From UBA4416 sp044238845 (lineage in GTDB: Bacteria > Bacteroidota > Bacteroidia > B-17B0 > Aurantibacillaceae): a DNA stretch of 64,000 nucleotides. Location of the stretch: NCBI GenBank assembly GCA_044238845.1, contig JBIICN010000005.1, forward strand, positions 55,681 through 119,680, in the 5' to 3' direction. A program made the translations under genes and the position numbers. The notes under the pieces were generated by a model. That model had not been told where the DNA came from. It saw only the letters and a list, made by a program, of their open reading frames with translations, and did no database searches. This document shows positions 25,702 to 34,032 of the stretch, piece after piece (position 1 is the first letter of the stretch; each line of letters opens with the position of its first letter).

Positions 25702-25734
25702 AAAAACAAAACACGAGCTGTTTTGTTTTTTTAT
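25702..25734 (+). terminator. Rho-independent terminator after the ACP gene
   Basis: AAAAACAAAACA (25702-25713) and TGTTTTGTTTTT (25719-25730) form a perfect 12-bp stem around CGAGC, followed by more T. It ends the ammonia-lyase to ACP transcript and separates it from the acyltransferase. Confidence 0.8.
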
Positions 25735-25856
25735 TTAAAAGACAGTCTACAAAAAAATATCTCTGCTATAGCTAACTTACAACCTTGTAGATAAATATTT
25801 TAAAAGCCTTGATCTTTTACTTTTTAAAAAATTCTCATTAATTTAAAAGTAAAAAT

Positions 25857-26756
25857 ATGAGTGAACAAACTAAATGGGACGGGCAATCAAAAGCTCAAGT
25901 TTTAGGTTTTAAAATTTTTGTGTTTATCCTAAATACATTTGGATTAAATCCCGCTTACTTTTTATTAAGATTTGTCTCCTTTCATTATTTTTTATTTTCA
26001 AAACCAAATAAATACATTAAAGAATACTTTCAAAAAGTCCATGGATATTCATCTTTTAGGGCCCGAATGGCAGTTTACAAAAACAATTTTATTTTAGGTC
26101 AAACCATCATTGATAAAGTTGCAGTAATGGCTGGGGCAAAAAACCCATTTAAGGTTTTTCATAAAAACGGTGAAATGCTAGATGAATTAACTGCTATTGG
26201 TAAAGGCGGCATTTTAGTAAGCGCTCATATCGGAAACTGGGAAGTGGCTGGCCAAGGATTAAATAGATTAGGTACAGCTTTTAATGTATTAATGTATTCT
26301 AACGAAAAAGAAGACGTAAAACAGTATATGGATGGGGTGATGAAGGAAAAAAAAATAAACATCATTGCTATAAACGAAGAAACAAAAAGTCATATTATTG
26401 AACTACATAAGGCTTTTACCAATAACGAATTAGTAGTAATGCACGGAGACCGATACAGAGAAGGGGCAAAAACATTAACCACTCATTTTTTTGGAAGACC
26501 AGCGAAATTTCCTGCTGGACCATTTATAATGGCAGCAAAATTTGGAGTACCATTGTGCATTGTGTTTGCTGTAAAAATAGATAAACATACTTATCAATTC
26601 TCTACCGAAAAACCAATTCAAGTTGATAGAGTTAGGGGCGAAGCTCAACTAGAAAAAGTTTGCAAAGATCTATTAGAGCGTTATGTTATTGAAGTAGAAA
26701 AAATGGTAAAAGCCTACCCTCACCAATGGTTTAATTACTACGATTTTTGGAAGTAA
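25857..26756 (+). CDS. LpxL/HtrB-like acyltransferase
   Basis: This 299-residue protein belongs to the lipid A biosynthesis acyltransferase family. The catalytic motif is SAHIGNWEVAGQ (HxxxxE type), with an N-terminal hydrophobic segment (LGFKIFVFILNTFGLNPAYFLLRFVSF) and a later HGDRYREGAKTLTTHFFGR. Family members transfer acyl chains to lipids at the inner membrane. Close relatives occur in flexirubin and aryl polyene gene sets, where one may attach the polyene to a lipid. It sits after a terminator, so probably has its own promoter. A role in lipid A itself cannot be excluded. Confidence 0.85.
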   Translation: MSEQTKWDGQSKAQVLGFKIFVFILNTFGLNPAYFLLRFVSFHYFLFSKPNKYIKEYFQKVHGYSSFRARMAVYKNNFILGQTIIDKVAVMAGAKNPFKVFHKNGEMLDELTAIGKGGILVSAHIGNWEVAGQGLNRLGTAFNVLMYSNEKEDVKQYMDGVMKEKKINIIAINEETKSHIIELHKAFTNNELVVMHGDRYREGAKTLTTHFFGRPAKFPAGPFIMAAKFGVPLCIVFAVKIDKHTYQFSTEKPIQVDRVRGEAQLEKVCKDLLERYVIEVEKMVKAYPHQWFNYYDFWK

Positions 26757-26778
26757 TAGTAAGTTCAAAATATTTGCT

Positions 26779-28224
26779 CTAAATTTTCAACTCAATCCAT
26801 TGAACATAGTTTATAATTCCAGTTCCGTCTTTATTATCTTTGAATACTTTAATAAAATTTTGAATGCTAGTTTTCAATGGCCTCCAACGATTTTCCGAAT
26901 GATTTAAAAATTGATTAATCAAATCTAAAATAGCGATATCAATTTTAATTGACTCTTTTTCTTTTACATCATCCATCAATTTATATAGTTGATGCAAGTG
27001 TTTAGCACATAATTCATAATCTTGAAGCTCTAATCTATTTATTAATTCAAAGGTTTGTAGCTTGAACACAAAAGCTTTATCTAATGATTTAAAGTTTTGG
27101 GAAACATACATCTGACTAAAAAATTTACTCGTTTGTTTATAATTCTTTAAATCAAAATTTAAAATCGCCAAATTATTTAACACATAAAAATATTGATTTG
27201 GATTACTTTTTATTTGTTTTTCGTTTTGAGCCGACGACAATGTATCAATGGCTTTCGTAATATTAGTCTTACTATAATTATTAACTAAAATATTATAATA
27301 ATAAAAGATGTATTGGTCATAGAGAGATTTATCAAACTCGAAAATTGCTTTATACAACACATTAGCAAACTGAATAGCTTGTGAATGTTTATCTAACATA
27401 TATGATGCATTGCATAAATAAACTAATAACTGTAATTTAATTTCGTGGGTTTGTTTTGTAAACAATTTATCTTTTTCAAAATCAACTAAACACATTTTTA
27501 AGTAGGTTTCTAAAGACGTGTAATCTTTTAACAACAACATTAAACGACATACATTTTGAAAAATCTTAATACGTAACTGAGCGCTATTTTTTACATAAGA
27601 TAATTTAATCGTGTTTTTTAAAGTATGATTTAACCATGAAGTAATTTCCTTTTTAGAAGTCAAATTTTGAGTTGTTTTTACCTCATAAGAAAGAATCGCT
27701 AAATTATTTTCTAAGTCTTGTAATAATTTTAACCGCTGACTATTTTCATTTCTTTTTTCAATAATTTTTGTTGGACTTTCGTCCGTGTTTTGAATACTCA
27801 TCCTCACCATTTGCTCGTAAATAGCTTCTAAAACGGCATAATCTTCCTTCTCAATAGCTCTTCGTTCTGCCAACTTTAAATAGTGAAGTGCTAATCCATA
27901 TTGTTGTTTTCCAATAAAAATCTTAGCTAAAACAACTAAATGCAGCACATCAATCTCTGGTTTTTTATGATTTAAATTAGAAAGCACCATTCCAATATCA
28001 TCCGCAATTTTATTCTTGAGTCTGTAATATTTAGTGTCTGGTTTTTGGTCATTATAAATGACGTTAAAATGGTATTTATCTGTTTCTTCAGGCTGTTTCT
28101 TAATGGAGTCAAATAACTCAATATCTTTACGACTTTCAAAGTTATGAGTTCTTTTAGTGTAAAGCTTATAGCTTTTCAGCTCTTCCTTTTCTAAGGATTT
28201 GATTAAATCTTGTAAAATATCCAT
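26779..28224 (-). CDS. Conserved helical protein of unknown function
   Basis: This 481-residue protein has no signal peptide and no membrane segments. Its sequence is almost entirely amphipathic helices: an N-terminal LIKSLEKEELKSYKLY block, a repetitive section (LAKIFIGKQQYGLALHYLKLAERRA, then NASYMLDKHSQAIQFANVLYK) with TPR-like spacing, and a tryptophan-containing C-terminus. It resembles cytoplasmic TPR-like proteins common in Bacteroidota. No function is known. It is convergent with the acyltransferase gene. Confidence 0.78.
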   Translation of the reverse strand: MDILQDLIKSLEKEELKSYKLYTKRTHNFESRKDIELFDSIKKQPEETDKYHFNVIYNDQKPDTKYYRLKNKIADDIGMVLSNLNHKKPEIDVLHLVVLAKIFIGKQQYGLALHYLKLAERRAIEKEDYAVLEAIYEQMVRMSIQNTDESPTKIIEKRNENSQRLKLLQDLENNLAILSYEVKTTQNLTSKKEITSWLNHTLKNTIKLSYVKNSAQLRIKIFQNVCRLMLLLKDYTSLETYLKMCLVDFEKDKLFTKQTHEIKLQLLVYLCNASYMLDKHSQAIQFANVLYKAIFEFDKSLYDQYIFYYYNILVNNYSKTNITKAIDTLSSAQNEKQIKSNPNQYFYVLNNLAILNFDLKNYKQTSKFFSQMYVSQNFKSLDKAFVFKLQTFELINRLELQDYELCAKHLHQLYKLMDDVKEKESIKIDIAILDLINQFLNHSENRWRPLKTSIQNFIKVFKDNKDGTGIINYVQWIELKI

Positions 28225-28306
28225 AAAATGAGTATGTAATAAAATATAAAAGTAATTTATTTTTGGTGGATTTTTTAATTAATTTTAGTCAACAAAAAAT
28301 CATACT

Positions 28307-28990
28307 ATGAAACGTTATTTTATACTTCTATTTGTTTTGGTGCAACTTTTTAGTTATGGACAAGCGAAAATTGGCATGAGTACAGTGCTTTCGTTTACAC
28401 CATCAAGTGTAACCACGCCGTCAAGTTCTGCAACTTATAGCACTCCAATTAATTTTACTGCTTATATTAAAAATTTTGGCAATGCCACTTTTACAGGCTC
28501 TGTTGCGGTGCAAGCAAAAAGAGATACTATTGCTGGCCTATTTTTAGATTCTGTAACTATTGCAGGAAATCTACAACCTAATGATAGTATATCAGTAATT
28601 TTATCTTTTATTCCTAGTGCTGGTCCAACAGCATTTAAATCAGGAGGTAATGGCAATACTATTGTTGTTTGGCCAATAATTATTACTGGAACTGGTTTAC
28701 AAGGAGATAGTGTTAAACCAACTATATGGATTAATGGAACAAATAACATCCCTGAATTTGAAAATACTAGTTTAAAACTCTATCCAAATCCAGTTATCCA
28801 AAATTTAATTATCAAAACTAAAGATAATGTGGTCTATAAAAATATAGTCATTTATGATGTATTTGGTCGTAAAGTAACGGAACTTGCATTTAATGAAACA
28901 ATTAATGTTTCTGAATTAAAAGCAGGGACATACTGGATGATTATCCATTCAGAAAATAAATCATATCGTACTAACTTTATAAAAGAATAA
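28307..28990 (+). CDS. Secreted protein with T9SS type A sorting tail
   Basis: This 227-residue protein has a signal peptide (MKRYFILLFVLVQLFSYGQ), one Ig-like/CARDB-type domain at about 30-140 (VQAKRDTIAGLFLDSVTIAGNLQPNDSISV pattern) and a sorting tail (LKLYPNPVIQNLIIKT... TGTYWMIIHSEN-type strands) ending NFIKE. The tail would direct export by T9SS and be cut off at the surface. Function is unknown. A clear terminator follows. Confidence 0.85.
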   Translation: MKRYFILLFVLVQLFSYGQAKIGMSTVLSFTPSSVTTPSSSATYSTPINFTAYIKNFGNATFTGSVAVQAKRDTIAGLFLDSVTIAGNLQPNDSISVILSFIPSAGPTAFKSGGNGNTIVVWPIIITGTGLQGDSVKPTIWINGTNNIPEFENTSLKLYPNPVIQNLIIKTKDNVVYKNIVIYDVFGRKVTELAFNETINVSELKAGTYWMIIHSENKSYRTNFIKE

Positions 28991-29010
28991 TATTATTTTT
29001 TTAAGTCCAT

Positions 29011-29045
29011 AAAAGAGCGAGCCAAATGGTTCGCTCTTTTTGTTT
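29011..29045 (+). terminator. Rho-independent terminator after the 28307-28990 gene
   Basis: AAAAGAGCGAGCC (29011-29023) and GGTTCGCTCTTTT (29028-29040) form a 13-bp stem with one wobble pair around AAAT, followed by TGTTTTT. Confidence 0.85.
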
Positions 29046-29235
29046 TTCGACATCTCATATAAAACTAAAAACTTGTACGTGTACTTTTTTATACATAAAT
29101 ACCCTTTATTGTTTTGTATAGTGAGATAAAAAAATAATTTGAACGTGTAATATTTTAGAAATTCTAATTTCAATCAACAAATAACCTTCGCACATTTGTA
29201 TCAAGAAAAATAAATTAACTTTAAATACGCAAACT

Positions 29236-30900
29236 ATGAAAACAACTATTACCAAAAAATTATTAGGATTAGCACTCAGTGTTTTTTCTATTACTGCAGC
29301 GGCTCAATGCCCTTCGGTTAACAATATGAGCGTGACTTTGGGCACAAACGGTACCGCAACAGTAACTCCCATTTTATCATCGGCAAACTCAACACTAACT
29401 ATGTACTATTGGTCAGTAACTCCAAATGCTACTCAAACATCTAGCACGTGGCAACCAAATGGCACCTTTCAATTTCCGACAAACGGCACCTACACCTTAT
29501 CTGTTTTTATTACCGATTCATTAAACGGTTGTTCAACAAATGGAAGTACAGTGTTAAATATTACCAACATGTCGGCGTCAGCGTGTAATGCTGCATTTAC
29601 ATATTACACTGACAGTGCTTGCGTAACTCATTTTATAAATTCATCAACTGGAAACAACTTATCATATAGCTGGAATATTAACGGTAATAGTTATTCATCA
29701 ATAAATCCTTCTGTAAGTTTGTCAAATGGTACATATCCTGTTGTTCTATTCACTTATTCTGGCGGTAATTTATGTGATTCAATTTACCAATCTACTACAG
29801 TAAGCTGCGGTGGCGGCGGAACAACAACTCCGTGTCAAGCTTCTTTTTACACTTACACTGATTCTTCCTGTGTGACTCATTTTGTAAATACTTCTACGGC
29901 AGGAAACAGTGTTGTTTGGAATATTAATGGCATGACCTATACTTCGGCTCCATCAATTGCTTTAGCTAACGGAAATCACTATGTAACTTTGTATTCTTAT
30001 ATGCCAGCTGGTGGATTTTGTGATTCTACTTCTCAAATGATAAACGTAGCATGTGGAAGCGGAACAACAACGCCTTGCCAAGCTTCTTTTTACACTTACA
30101 CTGATTCATCTTGTGTAACTCATTTTGTAAATAGCACGCCATGTACCTATAGCGTTTCGTCATGGAACATAAACGGCACAATGTATTACACGCCAAGTCC
30201 TGCATTAAGTTTAACTAACGGTAATTATTTTGTTATTTTAAACGCAAGTATTATTGGAAGCGGCGTAAGCACTTCGTCAAACGTTGTTAATGTTGCGTGC
30301 AATAGCGGAACAACAACACCTTCGGCATGCCAAGCTAATTCTAATTTTTATGTGTTCCCTGATTCAACAAATGCTGATAATTATTTTGCTTACAATTTAT
30401 CATCTGGTACAGGCAATGTATCTTATTTATGGAACTTTGGCGATGGAACAACATCAACACAACAATATCCTTTTCATCAATATGCAGTACCAGGACAATA
30501 TATCATTTGTTTAACAGTTAGCGCAACTTCAGGAACGACTACTTGTACCGACACAGATTGTGACTCATCGAGCGTACAACGCATGGTAACGGGCTTTGTA
30601 ATGAGTCAAGTAAATGTAATAGCTCAAGCTGCAACAGACATTAAACAAGCGGAAATATTAACTGGATTAAATGCTTATCCAAATCCAATAGCAGATGAAT
30701 TAACTATTGAAGCAACAACTAAAGATAATAGCAAATTAAATTACAATTTAATTGATGCGCTTGGAAGATCTGTTTTAACCGGAAGTGTTGAAAACTCAAA
30801 AGCAATAATTAATACAAGTTCTTTAGAGAAAGGTTTTTATAGCTTAAGTATAACTAATGAGAATGGAAGTTCGTTAAAAGCGATAAAATTAGTGAAATAA
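29236..30900 (+). CDS. T9SS-secreted surface protein with Cys-rich tandem repeats and a PKD domain
   Basis: This 554-residue protein has a signal peptide (MKTTITKKLLGLALSVFSITAAAQ) and a first Ig-like domain. About three tandem repeats of ~80 residues follow over ~115-380, each opening with the string CQASFYTYTDSSCVTHFVN or a close variant and containing WNINGxxY. The nucleotide repeats are also well conserved. Next is a PKD domain (YLWNFGDGTTSTQQYPFHQY). The C-terminal type A sorting tail begins LNAYPNPIADELTIE and ends AIKLVK. Paired cysteines in each repeat suggest disulfides. It is probably displayed on the cell surface; ligand unknown. A terminator follows. Confidence 0.88.
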   Translation: MKTTITKKLLGLALSVFSITAAAQCPSVNNMSVTLGTNGTATVTPILSSANSTLTMYYWSVTPNATQTSSTWQPNGTFQFPTNGTYTLSVFITDSLNGCSTNGSTVLNITNMSASACNAAFTYYTDSACVTHFINSSTGNNLSYSWNINGNSYSSINPSVSLSNGTYPVVLFTYSGGNLCDSIYQSTTVSCGGGGTTTPCQASFYTYTDSSCVTHFVNTSTAGNSVVWNINGMTYTSAPSIALANGNHYVTLYSYMPAGGFCDSTSQMINVACGSGTTTPCQASFYTYTDSSCVTHFVNSTPCTYSVSSWNINGTMYYTPSPALSLTNGNYFVILNASIIGSGVSTSSNVVNVACNSGTTTPSACQANSNFYVFPDSTNADNYFAYNLSSGTGNVSYLWNFGDGTTSTQQYPFHQYAVPGQYIICLTVSATSGTTTCTDTDCDSSSVQRMVTGFVMSQVNVIAQAATDIKQAEILTGLNAYPNPIADELTIEATTKDNSKLNYNLIDALGRSVLTGSVENSKAIINTSSLEKGFYSLSITNENGSSLKAIKLVK

Positions 30901-30925
30901 CCTATCGTTTATTTATTATAAAAAC

Positions 30926-30952
30926 GCCTCGCAATTTTGTGAGGCTTTTTTT
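30926..30952 (+). terminator. Rho-independent terminator after the 29236-30900 gene
   Basis: GCCTCGCA (30926-30933) and TGTGAGGC (30938-30945) form an 8-bp stem with one wobble around ATTT, followed by seven T. Confidence 0.87.
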
Positions 30953-31293
30953 GTTGTATTCATAATACTCTCAAAATACAGTTAAGCCATATGGTTAGAA
31001 TTAAGGAAACGAAAAGGCTGATGCAGATAATATCAAAGGTTTAATACAAGCAAAAAATATTATCAAAACTATAAAAGGCATTTATTATTAATGCCTATTA
31101 CCAAATCAAACTATAAACTAACTCATAATTAATCTCCTTGAAAACAGATTAACATAATACTCTATTAATACCACAGCACTAACCTAGGTTAAAAAATGAT
31201 AATTCATAAACTATAAAAAACTATTCAGTATGTTTAAAATTAAAAATGAATCCTAACTTCAATTTAATAAATCGCCAAGAACCTCCTTTAATG
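30953..31293. other. Intergenic stretch, no gene found
   Basis: About 340 bp between two terminators. I see no promoter box of the TAnnTTTG type and no RNA gene. The only coding-like trace is an in-frame run at 31005-31091 (28 codons reading GNEKADADNIKGLIQAKNII, then a few more residues and a stop) with no start codon. It could be the tail of a decayed gene, or chance. Confidence 0.5.
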
Positions 31294-31320
31294 AAAAAAC
31301 CCCAAACCTGACAGTTTGGG
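31294..31320 (-). terminator. Rho-independent terminator after the 31367-33133 gene
   Basis: CCCAAAC (31301-31307) and GTTTGGG (31314-31320) form the stem. On the minus strand it is followed by GTTTTTT. It lies 47 bp past the stop of the substrate-binding protein gene. Confidence 0.82.
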
Positions 31321-31366
31321 ATTAGTTATATTTTAATAAGTACTCTTAAATAGAATCAATTGCTAT

Positions 31367-33133
31367 TTATTTCTTCGGCATTTTATCTTTTGGTATTAAA
31401 TACACCACCGATAAATCCATATAGTTCATTGCGTTTTCAGGGAAGTTACGCACATTTAACTGCTCCAAACGAAAGTTCTCATCATAAAAAATTGGCATAA
31501 ACGGAGCTTCGTCTAATAATACTTGTTCAGCTTTAGATAAAATAGCGTAACGCTTTGCTTTATCTGGCTCAGTAAATGAGGACGCAAATAACGAATCGAA
31601 ACGAGCATTTTTGAATCTTGAATAATTAATGAATGACTTTTCGCTAGAATTTGCTGGAACGTGCTTGCCATAAAAAATTGTTAAAAACGTTTCTGGATCT
31701 GGATAATCAGCTATCCAAGCAAAACGGAAAAAATCTACCTTACCAGAAGTCACTTGTTCAATATGCTCAGCAAAAGGAACTGTGTTAATTTCAATATCTA
31801 CATTTAGATTCTCTTTCAACATTTTTTGTACAACCTCAGCAATTAAAATATTATTTCCGCCACCACTATTAATTTGCAATGTTACTTTAGGAAATCCTTT
31901 TCCATCAGGATAACCAGCTTTTTTAAGATAATCTTTTGCTTTAGCAACATCAAACGTATACCCTTTTAATCCTTTAAAATCATACCCATCTTTTTCAAAA
32001 GCCTCAACGTAAGGTACAATACCATAATCGCCAGAGTTTCCTTCACCTTGCAAAGTAAAGTCTGCAATCTTATGTCTGTCAATTGCAAAATTAAATGCTA
32101 AACGCACTTCTTTTTTATTGAAAGCGCTACTTTCAGTATTAAATCCTAAATAATTAGTATTAAATGCGGTTGAACTTAAAATTTGGAAATCTGTTTTACG
32201 ATCTTTAGCATGTTCTAAATCTCCCATTATTTCAGGAAAAATCTCCACTGGTAATCGGTATACCATATCTAAATTTCCTGATTTAAATTCTAAAATTTCT
32301 GCTTTCTTCTCGCGGATAAAGGTGTATTTTAAACCATCTAAATAGGGTAATTTATTTCCGTCTTTATCAACACCATAATAATCAAGATTTTTTTTCATGA
32401 TTAAAATTTCCCCTTCTTTTACCGTTTCTAAATAAAATGGGCCAGTTCCAACTGGATGAATTCTCAAATCCATCGCATATTTATCTAAGGCTTCTTTAGG
32501 ATAAATCCAACATCCTGGCATAGCAACAATGTTTAAGAATCCAGCAAAAGGTGATTTTAAAGAAATAACCAATGTTGTATCATTCACTACTTTAATTCCT
32601 GAAACAGGTATGTTTTTTCCAGTTTTAGAAGATTCAAAAGCTTCATTAGCACCAACTACACGATCCTTAAAAGTAACATCAAATTGCGCATTATTAGGGT
32701 CGGCAGTACATAATTTATCAAAACAGAATTTTACGTCATTTGCTGTTAACTCTCTGCCTTTCCCATCAGGAAAACAAGCATCTGCATGAAACATAACACC
32801 TTGACGGATATGAAAAGTCCATTCTGTTTGACTTTCATTGCTTTCCCAAGAACGAGCAATTGCAGGCTTTATTGATAAATCATTTTGATTAAACTTAACT
32901 AAACCTTCAAATAATTGACCGCCAATATGGAAACCAACATTTTCGTTTACTGCAATTGGATTTAAACTTTTAAAAGCCTCCACCTCATTCATGCGCATAA
33001 CACCGCCCATAAACACGCCACCTTTGCCCTCTGCACCGTCGTGATTGTCCTTTTTATCGTCTGAACATGACGAACATGAAGCTAAGCTAAGTGTTAAAAC
33101 ACTAGCAACTAGTGGGATAAATATTTTTCTCAT
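31367..33133 (-). CDS. Peptide/oligopeptide ABC transporter substrate-binding lipoprotein (SBP family 5)
   Basis: I set the start at the ATG at 33133 (MRKIFIPLVASVLTLSLASC). The lipobox LASC marks a lipoprotein tethered to the membrane. The 588-residue product shows the family 5 (OppA/DppA-like) pattern: LARSWESNESQTEWTFHIRQGV-type early segment, TANDVKFCFDKL, NTNYLGFNTESSAF, FNFAIDR and WIADYPDPETFL. It captures peptides or similar ligands for an ABC importer. No permease or ATPase genes lie next to it, so the transporter partners must be elsewhere. It appears to be a single-gene transcript. Confidence 0.9.
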   Translation of the reverse strand: MRKIFIPLVASVLTLSLASCSSCSDDKKDNHDGAEGKGGVFMGGVMRMNEVEAFKSLNPIAVNENVGFHIGGQLFEGLVKFNQNDLSIKPAIARSWESNESQTEWTFHIRQGVMFHADACFPDGKGRELTANDVKFCFDKLCTADPNNAQFDVTFKDRVVGANEAFESSKTGKNIPVSGIKVVNDTTLVISLKSPFAGFLNIVAMPGCWIYPKEALDKYAMDLRIHPVGTGPFYLETVKEGEILIMKKNLDYYGVDKDGNKLPYLDGLKYTFIREKKAEILEFKSGNLDMVYRLPVEIFPEIMGDLEHAKDRKTDFQILSSTAFNTNYLGFNTESSAFNKKEVRLAFNFAIDRHKIADFTLQGEGNSGDYGIVPYVEAFEKDGYDFKGLKGYTFDVAKAKDYLKKAGYPDGKGFPKVTLQINSGGGNNILIAEVVQKMLKENLNVDIEINTVPFAEHIEQVTSGKVDFFRFAWIADYPDPETFLTIFYGKHVPANSSEKSFINYSRFKNARFDSLFASSFTEPDKAKRYAILSKAEQVLLDEAPFMPIFYDENFRLEQLNVRNFPENAMNYMDLSVVYLIPKDKMPKK

Positions 33134-33210
33134 ACCTAAGTACATAAAGTTTATAGTAATGACAAATATAACCTAAAAAACTAAAAAAACTAAAAAAATA
33201 GGCAATTTTG

Positions 33211-33975
33211 TTAAAATTCAATTTCTAGCAAAACTGGACAATGGTCGCTATGCATGGCGTCGGGTAAAATAACGGCTCTTTTTAGGTGTTTTTCTAGGTG
33301 ATTAGCCACCAAATTATAATCGATTCGCCAACCTAAATTTTTACCTCTTGAACCTGCTCTATAACTCCACCAACTGTACTGATGTGGCTCCTGATTAAAA
33401 TGCCTAAATGAATCTATAAAACCCGATTGGATAAATTGCTCCATCCACTCTCTTTCTTCGGGTAAAAAACCTGAGGTATTAGCATTTGATTTGGGATTAT
33501 GAATATCTATTGGTTTATGGCATATATTGTAATCGCCACAAAGCACCAAATTGGGGATTTTAGTTTTTAAATCGTTAATATACTCCTGAAAATCTACCAA
33601 CCATTGCATTTTAAATGCCTGTCTATCATCGCCACTACTTCCACTTGGATGATAAACGCTCATTACTGAACAATGGTCAAAATCTAAACGGATAATTCGT
33701 CCTTCAAAATCATATTTTTCTATTCCACAGCCATATTCAACATGTTTAGGTTTAATTTTACTAAAAATGGCCACACCGCTATATCCTTTTTTTTGTGCCG
33801 AATACCAATATAAATGATATCCTAAATCTTCAAATGCCTTCACATCCACTTGATCGGGAGTGGCTTTTGTTTCTTGTAAGCACAATACATCTGGATTAGC
33901 AGCTTTTAACCAACCTACTAAATCTTTATTCATGGCAGCACGGATGCCATTAACGTTGTATGTTATAATTCTCAT
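33211..33975 (-). CDS. xth: Exodeoxyribonuclease III
   Basis: This 254-residue exonuclease/endonuclease/phosphatase family enzyme starts MRIITYNVNGIRAAMNKDL. It has LQETKA (metal-binding Glu), YSGVAIFSK, CGDYNICHKPIDIHNPK (catalytic Asp/Asn) and the closing SDHCPV (Asp-His). It is an AP endonuclease and 3'-to-5' exonuclease of base-excision repair. It is divergent from the large outer-membrane gene at 34033, sharing a 57-bp gap. Confidence 0.95.
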   Translation of the reverse strand: MRIITYNVNGIRAAMNKDLVGWLKAANPDVLCLQETKATPDQVDVKAFEDLGYHLYWYSAQKKGYSGVAIFSKIKPKHVEYGCGIEKYDFEGRIIRLDFDHCSVMSVYHPSGSSGDDRQAFKMQWLVDFQEYINDLKTKIPNLVLCGDYNICHKPIDIHNPKSNANTSGFLPEEREWMEQFIQSGFIDSFRHFNQEPHQYSWWSYRAGSRGKNLGWRIDYNLVANHLEKHLKRAVILPDAMHSDHCPVLLEIEF

Positions 33976-34032
33976 GTAAAATCAATTTAAGGTTTAAAAA
34001 TACAATTTCTATATTTATAAACCGTTATAAGC

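Noticed and set aside
20594..26756. Calling a complete flexirubin/dialkylresorcinol locus
   Set aside because: darA/darB-like genes, an aryl ligase, dehydratases and a chain-length factor are all absent from the window.
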